This document shows, piece by piece, positions 1 through 11,406 of a DNA stretch of 64,000 nt. The DNA comes from Delphinus delphis (taxonomy: Eukaryota; Chordata; Mammalia; Artiodactyla; Delphinidae). The notes under the pieces are model-generated. The model was not told the DNA's origin, did no database searches, and saw only the letters and a program-made list of their open reading frames with translations. Each line of letters starts with the position of its first letter. The first letter of the stretch is position 1. Location: the NCBI RefSeq assembly GCF_949987515.2, contig NC_082696.1, forward strand, positions 38,358,431-38,422,430, given 5' to 3'. The translations under genes and the position numbers were made by a program.

Positions 1-802
1 TGCCAACTGACAGATCTGAACATTTTTCACTTCCTTCCAAATGACGAAAAATCACATCAGACAGGAAACACATTCTTTAGATTAGTGACAGGTGTAGAAC
101 AAGCACACAAGTCAGCCTTTATTTTCAGGGTCGGCGGCATGCTCAGCAACAGAGGGGACAACTCTTCCTTTTTATTGAAGTGACACACATCATATTATTC
201 CTTCATCTACACATCACCAAGCAGAAAAGTTTCCAAGCAATAAAACTACTTGATCTTGGTTGAATGCCAGGGTAGTCTTAAAAAAATAAAACCGCAGTAC
301 TAAAGAGAGAGAGGAGGGGGAAGTGGTGGAGCACGATGATGGTGATGAATCCAGTTTAAGAATTTCTTCAGGAAAAAAAAAAAAAAAAGAATTTCTTTAG
401 GAGGAAGGAGGGAAAGTTGTCTCCATTCTCATATTCATTTCTCCACAGAACAGTAAACTTATTTAGGAGTTGAAAAAATTAGCAGCTTTATTTAGAAGCT
501 GAATGATTGAGATCATACAGCACAATAATATGGTTCATGAAGCACCTAACGCCGCAGTAGAAAACGGGTGCTAGTGAAGCAAGAGTTTCAAAGGTAAAGA
601 TAAAAGTCCCACCACCTCCCCAGGGTGCCCACCAAAAACGCATTTCTTCGTTCCAGTTTCTCTTCCCACCCACCCCACCCACCCACCCCGAGCCAAATAA
701 ACAGTAACGTCAAAGCTGTAAAACTATGACACTACTCAAGATAAATTCTGGAAAATGGGAGAGTAAAAGAAGCCCTAGTACAAGTTCGGATTTAGGACTT
801 AC
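1..802 (-). other. CLVS2: CLVS2 intron (5' part)
   Basis: This is sequence downstream of the splice donor in the sense of the gene. It holds a purine-rich stretch (300-420), a 16-base A run flanked by a direct repeat (358-401), and a short CCCA/CCACC-rich run near 665-690. No coding exon or clear older repeat was recognised. The short open frame on the minus strand at 488-682 has no recognisable domain and is taken as chance. Confidence 0.75.
358..401. repeat. 16-base poly(A) flanked by a 15-base direct repeat
   Basis: AAGAATTTCTTCAGG at 358-372 is repeated as AAGAATTTCTTTAGG at 387-401, with A(16) between (373-388). This resembles a target-site duplication around a retroposon tail that kept no body. 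Confidence 0.6.
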
Positions 803-804
803 CT
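797..804 (-). other. CLVS2: CLVS2 splice donor after first coding exon
   Basis: Read on the minus strand the junction is AGCAG|GTAAGTCC, with the exon ending at 803 and the intron GT at 802-801. It is a near-consensus U2-type donor. It splits the codon for Arg130 after its second base (phase 2). Reading through gives TAA immediately, so the open frame stops exactly where splicing is expected. Confidence 0.93.
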
Positions 805-1191
805 GCTCTGATCCCAGTTGGCAGCGAAAAGGACTAGAATCTTCCTGCCATAGTGGTCCAGATTGGCTAGGCCCCCAGGGAAGCCATCCTTCAGTGCCTG
901 CTTGATGCCCGGATCAGTGGCCTTGAAGCTTTTGAACATGTCCAGGTTCTGCTGCCGGTACTCAAAGTACTGGGCCAGGAGGCGGAAAGCCTCGAAGTGA
1001 TGAAACTTCCTGGCCCGTAAGAAGCGTAAGATGAAGGCATCATCTGTGCGGAGAAAGCCAATGTCCGGCCTGGTGATGACCATATCCCTCACCTCCTGGA
1101 TGTCCTGGTGCAGTGTGTCTGGGTTCTCATTGAGCTCCAGGCGGGCTTTCTCCAGGGTCTCAGGAGAGAGACCAGCCTGTAAATGAGTCAT
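803..1191 (-). CDS. CLVS2: Clavesin-2, first coding exon (partial CDS, residues 1-129 plus 2 bases of codon 130)
   Basis: Clavesins are CRAL-TRIO/SEC14-family proteins of neurons that bind phosphatidylinositol 3,5-bisphosphate, associate with clathrin-coated vesicles and affect late endosome/lysosome morphology (family knowledge). The exon starts [20 protein letters not shown] and ends ...FAANWDQS plus the first two bases of an Arg codon. Residues about 28-80 form the helical CRAL-TRIO N domain ([18 protein letters not shown]); residues about 95-129 begin the SEC14 lipid-binding fold. The full protein is about 327 residues, so roughly 40% is here. ETLEKA, HHFEAF and [10 protein letters not shown] fit clavesin-2 rather than clavesin-1 as I recall the two. 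ATG 1191 is chosen because the frame upstream stays open but has no ATG before an in-frame TAG at 1375-1377, and the context ACAATGA has A at -3. No frameshift or stop. Later exons lie to the left, outside the window. Confidence 0.96.
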
Positions 1192-2150
1192 TGTTCTGCT
1201 TGTTCCTGAGCCCTGCCTTTCTCTTGCTGGCTGTCCCACTGCACCGCTGGCCCTGGTCACTACCACACACCGGCCTCCAGACCTCGCTGCTGCCTGCTTC
1301 CTCTTCTTTACAGGAAACGATTTGTCTTGGTGTCCAGTCAAGTACCCTGTTGCTCCTGCTTCCCCACACCTTTTCTATGGAGGATATAAACTTCTTTGCC
1401 CACCCCCTAAAAACAATGTCCCACTTTAGTTCCCTTGTCCCTTTCCTTTAAAGAGATGTGGACCTCTGGCGGCCCAGCGCTCCTCTTCTTGTCCTTTCTC
1501 TCTCCTAACAAAACACGCCTAACTGCACCCCGCACAGGTGGTGCTGATCTTGGTGCTGTCCTCTTCTCTTCCGAGATGTAACAGAAACAGCCCCCATGCA
1601 CATCTCAGCCCCAGCACTGTGATGCTTCTGCGGTCCCTACTGAAGGATGCTCCTGCCAGGGATAACGATGGAAATTCTGATTAATAATAAGGCGGCTCTT
1701 CAGCTCGGAGCTCAGGGCGGGGGAGAGAGCGTCTTTGCCAGAAGGGAAAAGAGAGAAAGAGAAAGAGGGGGGAAGGAGCTTATTTCTCCTTCTACTTATT
1801 CAAAGATGCTATTTCTAAGACATTTGTGGGATTCCATTTAAAATGACTGTGATCCAGTTAGGCGGAGGCTCTGCAGATAGCGCACCTTCCCTCCTCCCCT
1901 CCTGGATGCACCGTGATCTCATAAGGCACCAGAAGGGGTTTTGGTGGCGTTGGCACCAGCGTGGGCTCCCCCCTCAACCCCACCCCCAACTTCTGTCTTC
2001 CTCTAGCCCTTTATTTCAACGGACTTGCTGCGGAGAGGTTGGGGGGAGGGATCTCGCCGGGAAGGTACATTGCAAAGGCAGGGTTGGGGGAGGAGAGGGT
2101 GGGAAAAAGGAGTGGAGGATAAAACCTTTTCTATAATACCCCAAAGCGAG
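1192..2150 (-). other. CLVS2: CLVS2 5' leader / possible first-intron region
   Basis: This lies between the initiator ATG and the CpG island. The 5' untranslated part of the coding exon must begin here. Minus-strand acceptor candidates are TTGTTTTTAG ending at 1407 (exon start 1406) and TTTCCTGTAAAG ending at 1306 (exon start 1305). The first has the better pyrimidine tract; neither can be chosen without transcript data. An in-frame TAG at 1375-1377 closes the upstream frame. The part from about 1680 to 2150 is rich in purine/pyrimidine runs with no recognised repeat. Confidence 0.5.
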
Positions 2151-3010
2151 AGAGAAGAAAGAGCAGCCGGCTCCTACCAGCAAACCCGGAGGCGGGGACG
2201 CTAAGCAAGGCGGCCCTCCCTGGCATCCATCGGCCGCGGCTTCGGAGGCGGCGGCGGCGATAGCAGCATCAGCCCCTCTCGGTGGGTTGGAGCGAGCAGA
2301 GAAGAGGGACGGCAGCTGGGACCCGGGCAGAAGACGCTCTGGGGAGCAGCCCTGACCACATCGTCCGCGAGCAGCCCGCTTCCTCTCCCCGCAGGAGGGG
2401 TGGGGGGAGCAGAGCTAGGGCCACCGTTGCCCCAGGTTCTCGCCCGGCCCTGTCATTCTCGCCTTCGGGAGAGGAGAAGGAAGGGAGCGAGAATCGAACG
2501 CCTGGATGGAGAAGGCCACGCGGGTAGCCGCCGCCTTTGTGCGCCCGGAGCCGCCGGGACCGTGGGCGCGGCGGGGCGGCGGCTGCGGGGCGCGGGCCTC
2601 ACCCTGGGCGCTGCCCAGCGGCCGCAGTCGGGCGCGCCCCTCCGGGCTGCTGCTGCTGCGGCGGCGGCGGCGGCTGCGGCTGCCGCTGCTCAAAGAGGAC
2701 GCGGCTCAGCCTAACTCCTCTCTAATTATCCCAGCACAGATCTCGCTGCGACGTAAGCACTCACTCAGCTCGCGCACGCCCTCGGCTGCTCTCTCCCTGA
2801 CTCGTTTGGGTAGGATCGCAGTTTCCGTGGCATTCAGATATCCCGAGCCCCAAGTTGAGCCGGCTCCTGGTCCCCACTGCCGGGATGGCCGCTCGGGCGG
2901 ACATGGCCTGGCCGGGCGGAGCAGCGACGCCTTGCAGCCTCCCCACGCCCCGCTCTCACCCTTTGTGTGCGAGACCCCGGCGCTGCCCGGCGGCGAGGAG
3001 CTGTAGCAGA
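2150..3010 (-). promoter_or_regulatory. CLVS2: CpG island, probable CLVS2 promoter and non-coding first exon
   Basis: The base composition changes sharply to GC-rich with dense CpG (for example 2220-2270 and 2510-2700), unlike the AT-rich flanks. It begins about 1 kb upstream of the CLVS2 ATG, the usual position for the promoter of a brain-expressed gene. Minus-strand donor candidates are CCCAGG|GTGAGG with GT at 2602-2601 and CAAAGG|GTGAGAG with GT at 2959-2958. No convincing TATA box was found. CpG-island promoters often start transcripts in both directions, and a plus-strand donor-like GTAAGC occurs near 2752, but no divergent transcript can be shown. Long open frames here (such as 2506-3006 +) come from stop-poor GC-rich sequence. 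Confidence 0.75.
2646..2691. repeat. CTG/CGG trinucleotide tract in the CpG island
   Basis: On the plus strand about four GCTG-phase CTG units run into about five CGG units, then interrupted CTG/CCG units. On the CLVS2 strand it reads as CCG and CAG repeats, placed where the non-coding first exon or proximal promoter is expected. Confidence 0.85.
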
Positions 3011-5180
3011 TGGTAATTCACAGTGACATACATTTTCTAGTTCCGGTAGGAGGTAATTTTTTGATGTGGAAGGAGTACGAAAACATTGTGTCCTTTCCAC
3101 ATTTTGTTGTTGACAGAAAGGTTGAATTTGGTAAAGAAGACCAGAGTGGTTCCAAAGCATTGTGCTGATGATTCAGTCCCCGGAGGAACTTATATGGATA
3201 GAATTTCGACCATAAGCTCTGGCTGCTAAATTCCTGTTGAAGAGGATGGAAATGAGCGCGGGGTGGGGTGGGGGCGTGGGTGGGACCAGTTCTCAGAGGA
3301 AGGAAAAACAGGCGCTCCTTGACTTCCTTCTCATCTCATAATAAAACACACATTTCTGGAGATGCATATGATGGTTCCCTCCGTTTTATACATCTGTACA
3401 CAAGAATCATCATAAATGAGCAGAAGTCTTTGAGCTTGAGATGACTGTCTACGAGTTTGAGAAAAAGCAATGTTTTCTATTTTCAAAGGACATCATGTTA
3501 CTGAGCAAGCATGTCACCAAGAGCAACTTTTGGCTTACAGACTGTGGAATGGGGTCCTGAGTTCAGGTTAACTCAATGCAACAACAGATATTTACTGAGC
3601 TCCACTGTGTGTGAGCCATTGTCCTAGATTCTATGGATAGGTGGTCTTGAAGATAAGAAAACATTGTCATATTTGATGACTATTAGTACCTTCAGATTAC
3701 AGGCACACACTTTTAGTTATTGTTCTTAAGGTGATGGTGTTGACAAAGAGAAAGAAGAGGGACGGCAGACCTATACCACTTTATTAATTAAAGTAGTGCA
3801 AAGTAATGTAGGAACCAGAATAAGAAAATAAATTATACACACACACGAAGTCATTATCCTCAGGGAATTTACATTTTAAATGGGGGAGGTGGAAAACAAA
3901 CCAGATGTATGTGTATTACATATATATGCACTATATGTATTCAAGGTCCTTCTAGGACTTCATGTGATTATGACTCTCAAAAGCATTCTGAATGCAATAT
4001 GAACTGCTAAAAATTTTTAGTTCCCATTTCAAAAAAAAAAAGGAAAAATTCAGTTTAGACCAGTATTCAGTTTCTAACTGAAGAAAATGTCTTATATCAA
4101 CTGTATAAACAGGTTTTAGCCATCACCAATATGGAGAGACAGTTCTCCCGGGGTCTTGTGTTTCTGCATGTCTTATGAGCAAGGCACTAGCTATCCTTTT
4201 TTCGAGACTATCCTTTCAAGGCTGTATGCATAGTGAACAGCCTTGGAAGAGCCTTGGCAGCTGGAGATAGTACCTCCATCTGAACGAAGGGTAGGTTTGC
4301 TTAGAGCTTTAGAAGATAGTATCTCTCTCTCTCTTTCCTGAGCAAAGGGCAAGCAGGCTTATTTGGTTTCCTTCAACTCAGAGCTACTCTCCTGTAACGC
4401 CACCCACGGTGTATGCAAATATAACCTGACTTCTCTTAGGCCTGTGGGAATTGGGGCTCAGGAAACCAGCCCCAAATAAGCTGATGCTCAGAGTGCTTTT
4501 CTGCATCTGACTCTTTCATCTCTAACTCAGGAGTTGTGCATCCAAGGAACTGTGGCCAGCTAACTTGTTAGCTTACAAATAGGGTTAAATCTCAAATCCT
4601 TCAAGGTGCTTAAAATGCAATTGCTTAATTTTGTTCTCTGAGATGGAAATACTAGACTATATCTTTAGAAAGGAGTTTATAAAATAAAATTAAACTTGTT
4701 GGTCATTGGTATGGTGTGACCTATATTTAGTGATGATATTTTCATTATATATCAATAATAGAATTGCCTCAAATAAGGTTCATTTTAACATATCAATATA
4801 TGATCTAAATAGCTTCTGTTATGCAGTAGCATCATTGGAGTTGGTCAGTTATATTTACAAACTATTCAGTCCTGCAATGATCCTACTTTTATTCTGTCTC
4901 CCTTGTACATTTGAAATCAAATTAAATATGTAAAGCCGTCTAAGAATTAAACAAGGTGTTTATCCAGATGACACCAGAGCATTTGATTCTCATTCAATAT
5001 TAACTCACTTTGCCAAATTAATACAAAGTAATGTAGAAACTAGAATATGAAAATAAGTTAGTTAAACAAAAAGATTAATTAAATTGTAATCAGAAAATAA
5101 TTAAATCAAGGACTTCAGCTGTTTTCAAGCAACCTGAAAGGACAATTTGTTTTACTGCGGTATTTAAAAATGGATAGAGT
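3011..5180. other. CLVS2 5' flank, mostly without recognised features
   Basis: No gene was found. A decayed L2 3'-end piece is visible at about 3575-3660 (an AACAGATATTTACTGAGCTC-type motif). A short CT run is at 4320-4336 and an A run near 4030. Sequence next to the island (3000-3350) is moderately GC-rich and may hold proximal regulatory elements, but nothing specific could be named. Confidence 0.5.
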
Positions 5181-5189
5181 GAGTGATTT

Positions 5190-6570
5190 ATGTTTTAAAG
5201 CATTTTATCCCATTTGCTGTTCAATACAGTATACAGATGAAAAGGGGCAAAAACAAGATGTACAGTTCAATGATATATTACAAAACAAACACCTGTGTAA
5301 ATACCCACCCAGGTAAAGGAACAGAACATTGCAGGTACCCAAAAAAACCCCATCTCCTCCCCTCATAACTACTGGCCTCTCTTCCCAACAAAGAAAGCCA
5401 TTCTGTCTTCATTTTGAAAGTAATCACTTCCTAGTTTTTCTTTAAAAATTTACAAACTAAGGAGCGATGCACTACAAATTAGTTTTTTGTTCTTTAAGTT
5501 AAATAAATGTAATCATTCATATGTAATTTTGTGATTGGCCACTTTCATTCAATATTATGTTTGTGTTTCATTCAATATTATGATTCACCTATCTTGTTGC
5601 ATGTAGTTAGTTCATCCACAGTCAGTGGTGATGCATGGAATTTCATTTTATAAACAACATACTTATCGATTCTCCTGTTGATGGAAATTTGGGTTGTTTT
5701 GTACTTGGGGCTCTTAGGACACATGATGTATAAACATGTTGGTACAAGTCTCTTAGTGCACGTGGACATACCTAGGAATGAAATTGCTGGGTCTTGTGGG
5801 ATATGCATCTTCAAATTCAGTAAACAATGCCAAACTATTTATATCCAAATGATTGCGCCATTTCACCTTCCCCCCCAGCAGTGTATGAGGTTTCTCACTA
5901 TGCCACGGTTCTCATAAGTTCTTACTAGTGTCCTTCATTTTAACTGTATTTTAATTGCATCCATGATCTGATTTTGAACAGGGGAATTGCATGGTGACTT
6001 TCAAATGCATTTCTATGGTTACTACTGAGGTTAGCTAGTTTTTATATATTTGGCCATTTGTATAACCTTTTTTGTGAAGTGTCATTTGAAGAATTTTGCC
6101 CATTTTTATAGTGGATTGTTTATTATTGTTGGAGTTCTTTATAAATTTGGAATATGAGCTCCTTGTCACTTACACATGTTACAACTATCTTCTTCCAGTC
6201 TGTAGCTTGCATTTTTACTCTTAATAGTGTCTTTTGATTAACATAATTAAGAATTTTAATGTAATTTAAATTTTCCCCTATGAATAGTGTTTTTTGGGTC
6301 CTGTTCAAGAATATCTTAAACAGGTCACCGAGATATTCTCTCATACTACCTTCTAGAAGTTTTGCTGCTTTTGCCTCTCACATTTAGACCTGCAATCACT
6401 TGAGACTGGGTTTAGTGCATGGTGTAAGAAAGGGATCAACCATTGTTTTTCTTCCTATATGAATATCCAGTTGACTCAGCACCATTTACTGAGACTATTT
6501 ATTGAAAAGACTATCTGTTTTTCCTGCTGAGCAGAAGGGCTACCATTGTCACAAAATAACTGTCCATATA
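5190..6570 (-). mobile_element. Old L1 (L1M-type) 3' part, minus strand
   Basis: The plus strand reads as the complement of an L1 3' UTR and ORF2 end: the stretch near 5275-5345 (ACCCACCCAGGTAAAGGAAC), the 'brain teaser' landmarks near 5570-5890 (CTGTTGATGGAAATTTGGG, AATTGCTGGGTCTTG, CAGTGTATGAG) and 6080-6500 (TTGACTCAGCACCATTTACT). Several frameshifts and stops break the reverse transcriptase reading frame, so it is a dead copy. Confidence 0.85.
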
Positions 6571-6640
6571 TGCATGGATTTTAACTCTATATAAACTATA
6601 AGCCCCACAAGACATCATTGTTTTATATAACTAATATTTC

Positions 6641-6815
6641 TCAGTGGTTCTCAAAGTGTGGGCCCCAGGCCAGTAGCATTAGCATCACCTGGGAACTTGT
6701 TAGAAATGTAAATTCCCACCCCTGACATACTGAATCAGAAATCCTGGTGAGGGAGCTCAAAATGTCATCTGGCCAGCCTTTCAGGCATTCATAATTTACA
6801 CTAAAGCTTGACAAT
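6641..6815 (+). mobile_element. MER5-like hAT-Charlie non-autonomous DNA transposon
   Basis: It begins CAGTGGTTCTCAAAGTGTGG and continues with the family's CACCTGGGAACTTGTTAGAA and TACTGAATCAGAAA segments. It ends in a decayed, roughly inverted copy of the start near 6800-6818. Confidence 0.85.
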
Positions 6816-6839
6816 TGTTGCTTTATATTTACAGACATA

Positions 6840-9360
6840 TTTATTCTTTTTGTTGTTCTTCATTCCAATGTCATTGTCACAATGATCTCTATTGCGGTAG
6901 TTAATAGGCAAGATTCTTTCCTCCAGAGATTTATCTTGTTTTGTTTTCTCTCTCTCTCTTTTTCTCACATATAGGTAGTACTACAGATAAGAGTATGGCC
7001 TTTAATAGCATTGCATAGACTAGGTGTTGCAGACGTAGTTGACAAATTCTCATTTCATCTTAGTGTTGTATTACCAGTGATATCACACCTTCACAGAAAC
7101 CAGTAATGGGAAATTGATCCAGCTATCCTCCTGATGATACAAATGCTTCCCAGAGACCCCATTTGATACAGCGAGGGTGATTGTACTGCTCTCCCTTCTT
7201 TCAGAGAAGTAAATATACTCAAGGAGGTGATTACATTAAATCTTATTAGCCTGACAGGTTTTATTAAATTTATAATACATATTATATATAACTATTTAAA
7301 TTATTTCATATCACAGATCTATATTAAATTAATTGTTAGTTATTTTATTTTATTTTGCAAAGTTGCTCTCTACTTTTAAATAAGGCTTTCATAAAGGGAT
7401 TTGCCTGGATCACTTAATTCTATGTGTCAATAGTTCCAATATAGCTGGGCAGGTGAAGCTAGATTACAATAATCATTAAGGACCACCTCAAGGAAAAACA
7501 CTCCATAAAAGGTTTAAGAGGGGTGTGTGTGTGTGTGGGTGTGTGTGTGAAGGTCTGATTGGATGTATATGAACCTCAGCTATTTTTAATACAATCAGCA
7601 GCTGGGTGCTCACTCCCTGGGCAGCAGTTTATTATAAGCAACACTAACACCCCTAAAATGAGTCCCCCGAATATGAATACTAAAGAGTCTATCAGGGTGA
7701 AGATCCTTCAATTAAAAAAATGTGGAAAACTACTATTTTGCTGAATTTCCCAGAGTTGTCGCTTCTTAAATAAAGGCAGTGTATCCAGGCTTGTCAATGG
7801 CAGTGAACATGCCTGTGACTAAATGTCCTCCTGTTGCTAGTGTCTCATCAGTAGATAAGAACATATTCAGTTCTGCTTCATTTGCTCTTATTTTGAGGCA
7901 TGTAATTTCAGTTCTAACATATTTTCATACCAACTGCTCAAACTTGGATTTCTTTCATTTTTGTTCTCCAAAATATTGAGAATGCTGTTATTGCACCATA
8001 TCTGTTAATAATCATCTAATAGGACCTGGGTTTGTTCTAATGGAACATAATTAGCTAAACTTCATGAAAGTTTGAAGTAAATTTTATACAACAAGCACAT
8101 GGAAACCATATGTATATTTGCCCTGCCTATAGTCCCAGTACTCAGCACACATCAAATACTCCAAAGGCCCCAAGTGGAAGAAAAGTAAAACTTGTGGAGT
8201 TAAAAAAATCCCTACATGTTCCAACTGTAGGCGAATTTTTTAATGTGGGAATAGTGCACATAATACACAAGTAAAATATTTTAGATTTTTGAAACCAGTT
8301 GTCCCTGACATTTGCCTGAATGTTATAAAGTGGTTTTCTAGGATTTCTTCTGCAGTCCAGTTAAATCATCCTTTGAAAGTACTTTCCTTAGATTTCCATT
8401 GGTTCAAGTCCTCTCAGGCTACAGTTACAAACATTCCTGGGACTTTTCCAAACTGTTTATCTTCTGGCTTACTAAAGAGGATTTATATAGCAGAAGAAAG
8501 TCTTGAAACTGTCCAGCTGGATACGTGTTGATGGGCTTATTAAGATGACACTCTTACTGATACAAAGAGTGCTTTAAAAAAATCATTCTAGTAAGTCATG
8601 GACCGATCCTCACATGAAGTTTGAAAACAAAAATGTTTAAAGATGGGAGTGGAGTTTCAGTTCTTTGCAAATTCATTTATTCTTCACTAAATATTTATTG
8701 AGAACCAATGTAGACCCTGCGCTAGGCAACTTTCTGCTTCCTTTTTAGCTCACCACTGTAGAATATACTGGAGCTAAATTATCTGAACTATTAGACGATT
8801 ATTTTGCAAAAGCGTCATTTTTAGGGTTATATTGCAAAGGTCATTTTTCTAGTTTCAGATGGACACAGGTCTGTAAATTCAAACAGAATCCTTTGGGATA
8901 ATGACCACTATCGGGGATACTGTGGATTTTCAAATTGGTGCCTTGGATGCTAAAGAGCATCCTTTTAGCATCTCTTTAGGAGCAGCTAAATTTTTCTCAA
9001 CCATCCAAAACAGGTTTTCTCAAGCTATTTTAGATATTGTCCCATGAACCAATAAATAAGATAGAACTTTGGGTATTGTGCAATCCCTGGAAAGCTTGCT
9101 TATCTAGTATACTGCCACTCAAATAAGTATATTATAAAAGAGGAGTGAGTTATAAGAATACAACCTGGGATCCTTACAAAGTGTGTCTGTTGGCTCCCTG
9201 TAATTAAGAGTGACTGGTCTTGGCTTCATCAATTGAAGTGAAGTTTAGCTAGTTTCTGTATCTGAATAATTAGACATCTTTGATAGTACTTTTGACGACA
9301 GTTTTCTCTTTAGCGATGTCAGCAGCTACCTTACTTTCTCTGTCTCTTGTTGACCCAGCT
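6840..9360. other. Intergenic, little recognised
   Basis: No gene was found. A GT microsatellite lies at 7521-7550. An L2-like 3' piece lies at about 8660-8735 (AAATATTTATTGAGAACC motif). A small set of overlapping inverted repeats lies at 8945-8985. Short open frames (7559-7744, 8289-8531) show no domain. Confidence 0.45.
7521..7550. repeat. GT microsatellite
   Basis: An interrupted (GT)n run, GGTGTGTGTGTGTGTGGG then GTGTGTGTGTGA. Confidence 0.9.
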
Positions 9361-10660
9361 TCTCACAGCTGAATCCAGTGTTAGCTGCTTCTGAAGATTC
9401 TGGTCCTTCTCAGCTTCCCAGATCAATCAGAACAAAATTAAAGTGTCAGCCAGAGTTTCCAAATTCAAATGGCATTAGGGACCCAGCAGCCGGTATCTTA
9501 AACTGTGAAGCAGCCTGTGTAAGGCCACAGGGAGTGTTGGTAACCGTGGCAAATTTTGAAAGCATACTCAACGTTCAGACCTTCTGGTTTGTTTCCACAC
9601 TGTGCAAGCCACCAGAACATCTGCTGGGCTGCCAGTTTGCATCCCTTGACATAAGCTAATATTTCCTGCCTAAGCTATTCCTCTGTCATGCTTCAAACAT
9701 GAGATTCTGTGGACCATTCACTGCAACTCCCAGACCCTCAAGTTGTGCTGCCCCACTGACCTCCCCTGCTTTAGCAGCCAAACTCCCTGGGACATGGTGT
9801 GCCGGAAGCTCACTCCCATACATTCCCTAAGTCACAGCACCTCAGAACTCCCTCATATTTGACCCACAGGTGGACCCAGTCCATGGGGTTGAACTGCAAA
9901 GCATGCCCCAGACACCTCCACGCTGACTAGCCATCTGTTATTCCGCTTTGCTGGTTCTGGTTGCTGTCCTTGTGGCTAGAACATTACCTTGTATCTGAAA
10001 CCAAGCATCAGTCCTCAATAAAAAAACTTCTCCAGAAGTTGACCAGGAACTCTCTGACTTCTGAATGTTCTCCCACCAGTCTAAGCACTGGAGGCTGCAC
10101 CTTGACTGCCTGGACATGCAGCCAGGTGCCAGGACCTGAGGGCATGTCTCTCCGCCAACACTGTGTGGAAAAGATATAGGCCCTTCTGGAGAAGCAGCCG
10201 GAGCCCAGCAGCATCTCAGAAAACAGATTTTCTGACTCCATCTTTCTTCTTTATCCAGCCAACATTGTTCCGGAGTCTACCAAAATTACAATTCAAGGCA
10301 AAATATACCCTGAATAGGCCAGAATAGGCCTTCTGTTTTCCACTCACTGGATTATGCCAGTTTCTCCTCATATTTCAAGAAACTGATGGGGAGCTTGGTG
10401 TTGGCCACCAGATGGAAAGCCATCTGTAATACACAGGCCAAGATGTGCTGCCCTGTAAAACTGGGATTTGGCCCAGTCAACCTGCTAGCTGTCCAGTTTC
10501 ATACTACTTGGTTGCAAAGGTTAAAAGACATGTTTACTATAAATACTTCCCCACACCTCAGCAACTTTGCTGCATGTACCTGTCAAGTTACTATGCAAAA
10601 AGATTTGAACAACTCTCACAATGAGGCAAAACATAAGAAACTAACATCATAATGAGAAAA
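9360..10660 (+). other. Unassigned block, possible ancient retroposed or LTR sequence
   Basis: This 1.3 kb block is more C-rich and less AT-rich than its flanks. It contains scattered open stretches on the plus strand (9378-9659 and 9961-10179) and an AATAAA-like signal near 10016. I do not recognise a protein family in either open stretch, and the frame is interrupted between them. It could be a decayed retropseudogene (including its 3' UTR) or an old ERV/LTR piece. Confidence 0.3.
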
Positions 10661-11225
10661 AGAACTGTTAGTAGCAATTTTCTCCAATTAGAATTTTCAA
10701 ATTGTCTATTGCTAGAACACTAATCACTGAAAATAATATCCTACTTCTATCTTCTGATCCCGTAACCCTCCAGAAGCTACAAGACAGGACTCTAAAGATA
10801 GTTGCAAGTTTTCTGGGATCCAAGTTACAATGTAATATTAAAACAGTTTGATGTATATTCATTGTGGAACAGAAGAAATAAAACACTGATATCATGATTT
10901 CAAAATTAAACAATAAGTGACTTCATATGGCTGTAAGAATTCCTAAAATATGAAACAACTGAGGGAAAAAATGTATGGCTCAAATCTTCAAGATACCCCC
11001 TGTTTCAAATGAATAGATTTACTCCCCATCCCCCATAATCGTTTTATACTTTCTTCCATTGCCGTCCATTATTTCCTGCTCACAACTTCATAGTGGAGCT
11101 CAAGTCAGAGATGTGGTCTGGCTTGCCAGCAGAGGGAGCTACAAACTCGCTAGAGCTTGACTAACATCCAGGGACCAAAAGCACAGTGGTCACGTGGGGT
11201 CTGGGCTATCTAAAGCCAGTTGAAA
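10660..11225. other. Intergenic, nothing recognised
   Basis: AT-rich sequence with no gene or repeat that I can name. The minus-strand open frame at 10668-10913 has no domain. Confidence 0.5.
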
Positions 11226-11406
11226 GTAGGGTTGCCTGATTAAGAAAAAGACAAAACAAAATACACTCAGATAAATTTGATTTTCAGATAAATAACAAAT
11301 AACATTTTTAGCATAAATATGTCCCATGAAATAATTGATATATATTTATACTAAAAAAAATTAAATCCAAATCTAACCAGGTAGCCTATATTTTATCTGG
11401 TAGGCT
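11226..11406. mobile_element. Palindromic MITE-like DNA transposon remnant
   Basis: The two halves are imperfect inverted copies. GATAAATTTGATTTTCAG and TTTTTAGCATAAATATG on the left pair with the reverse complement of CATATTTATA-like/ACTAAAAAAA and CCAAATCTAACCAGG on the right. The ends are AGGGTTGCCTGAT and ATTTTATCTGGTAGGCT. This is the layout of a terminal-inverted-repeat non-autonomous element seen across mammals. Confidence 0.6.

Noticed and set aside
1192..1341. N-terminal extension of clavesin-2 by 50 residues
   Set aside because: The frame is open but contains no ATG (position 1341 is TTG), and it closes at TAG 1375-1377. ATG 1191 matches the known start of the family member.
2282..3006. 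Long open frames on both strands in the CpG island
   Set aside because: Their composition is Arg/Ala/Gly-rich from GC-rich DNA with few stops. No domain, and overlapping frames on both strands are equally long.
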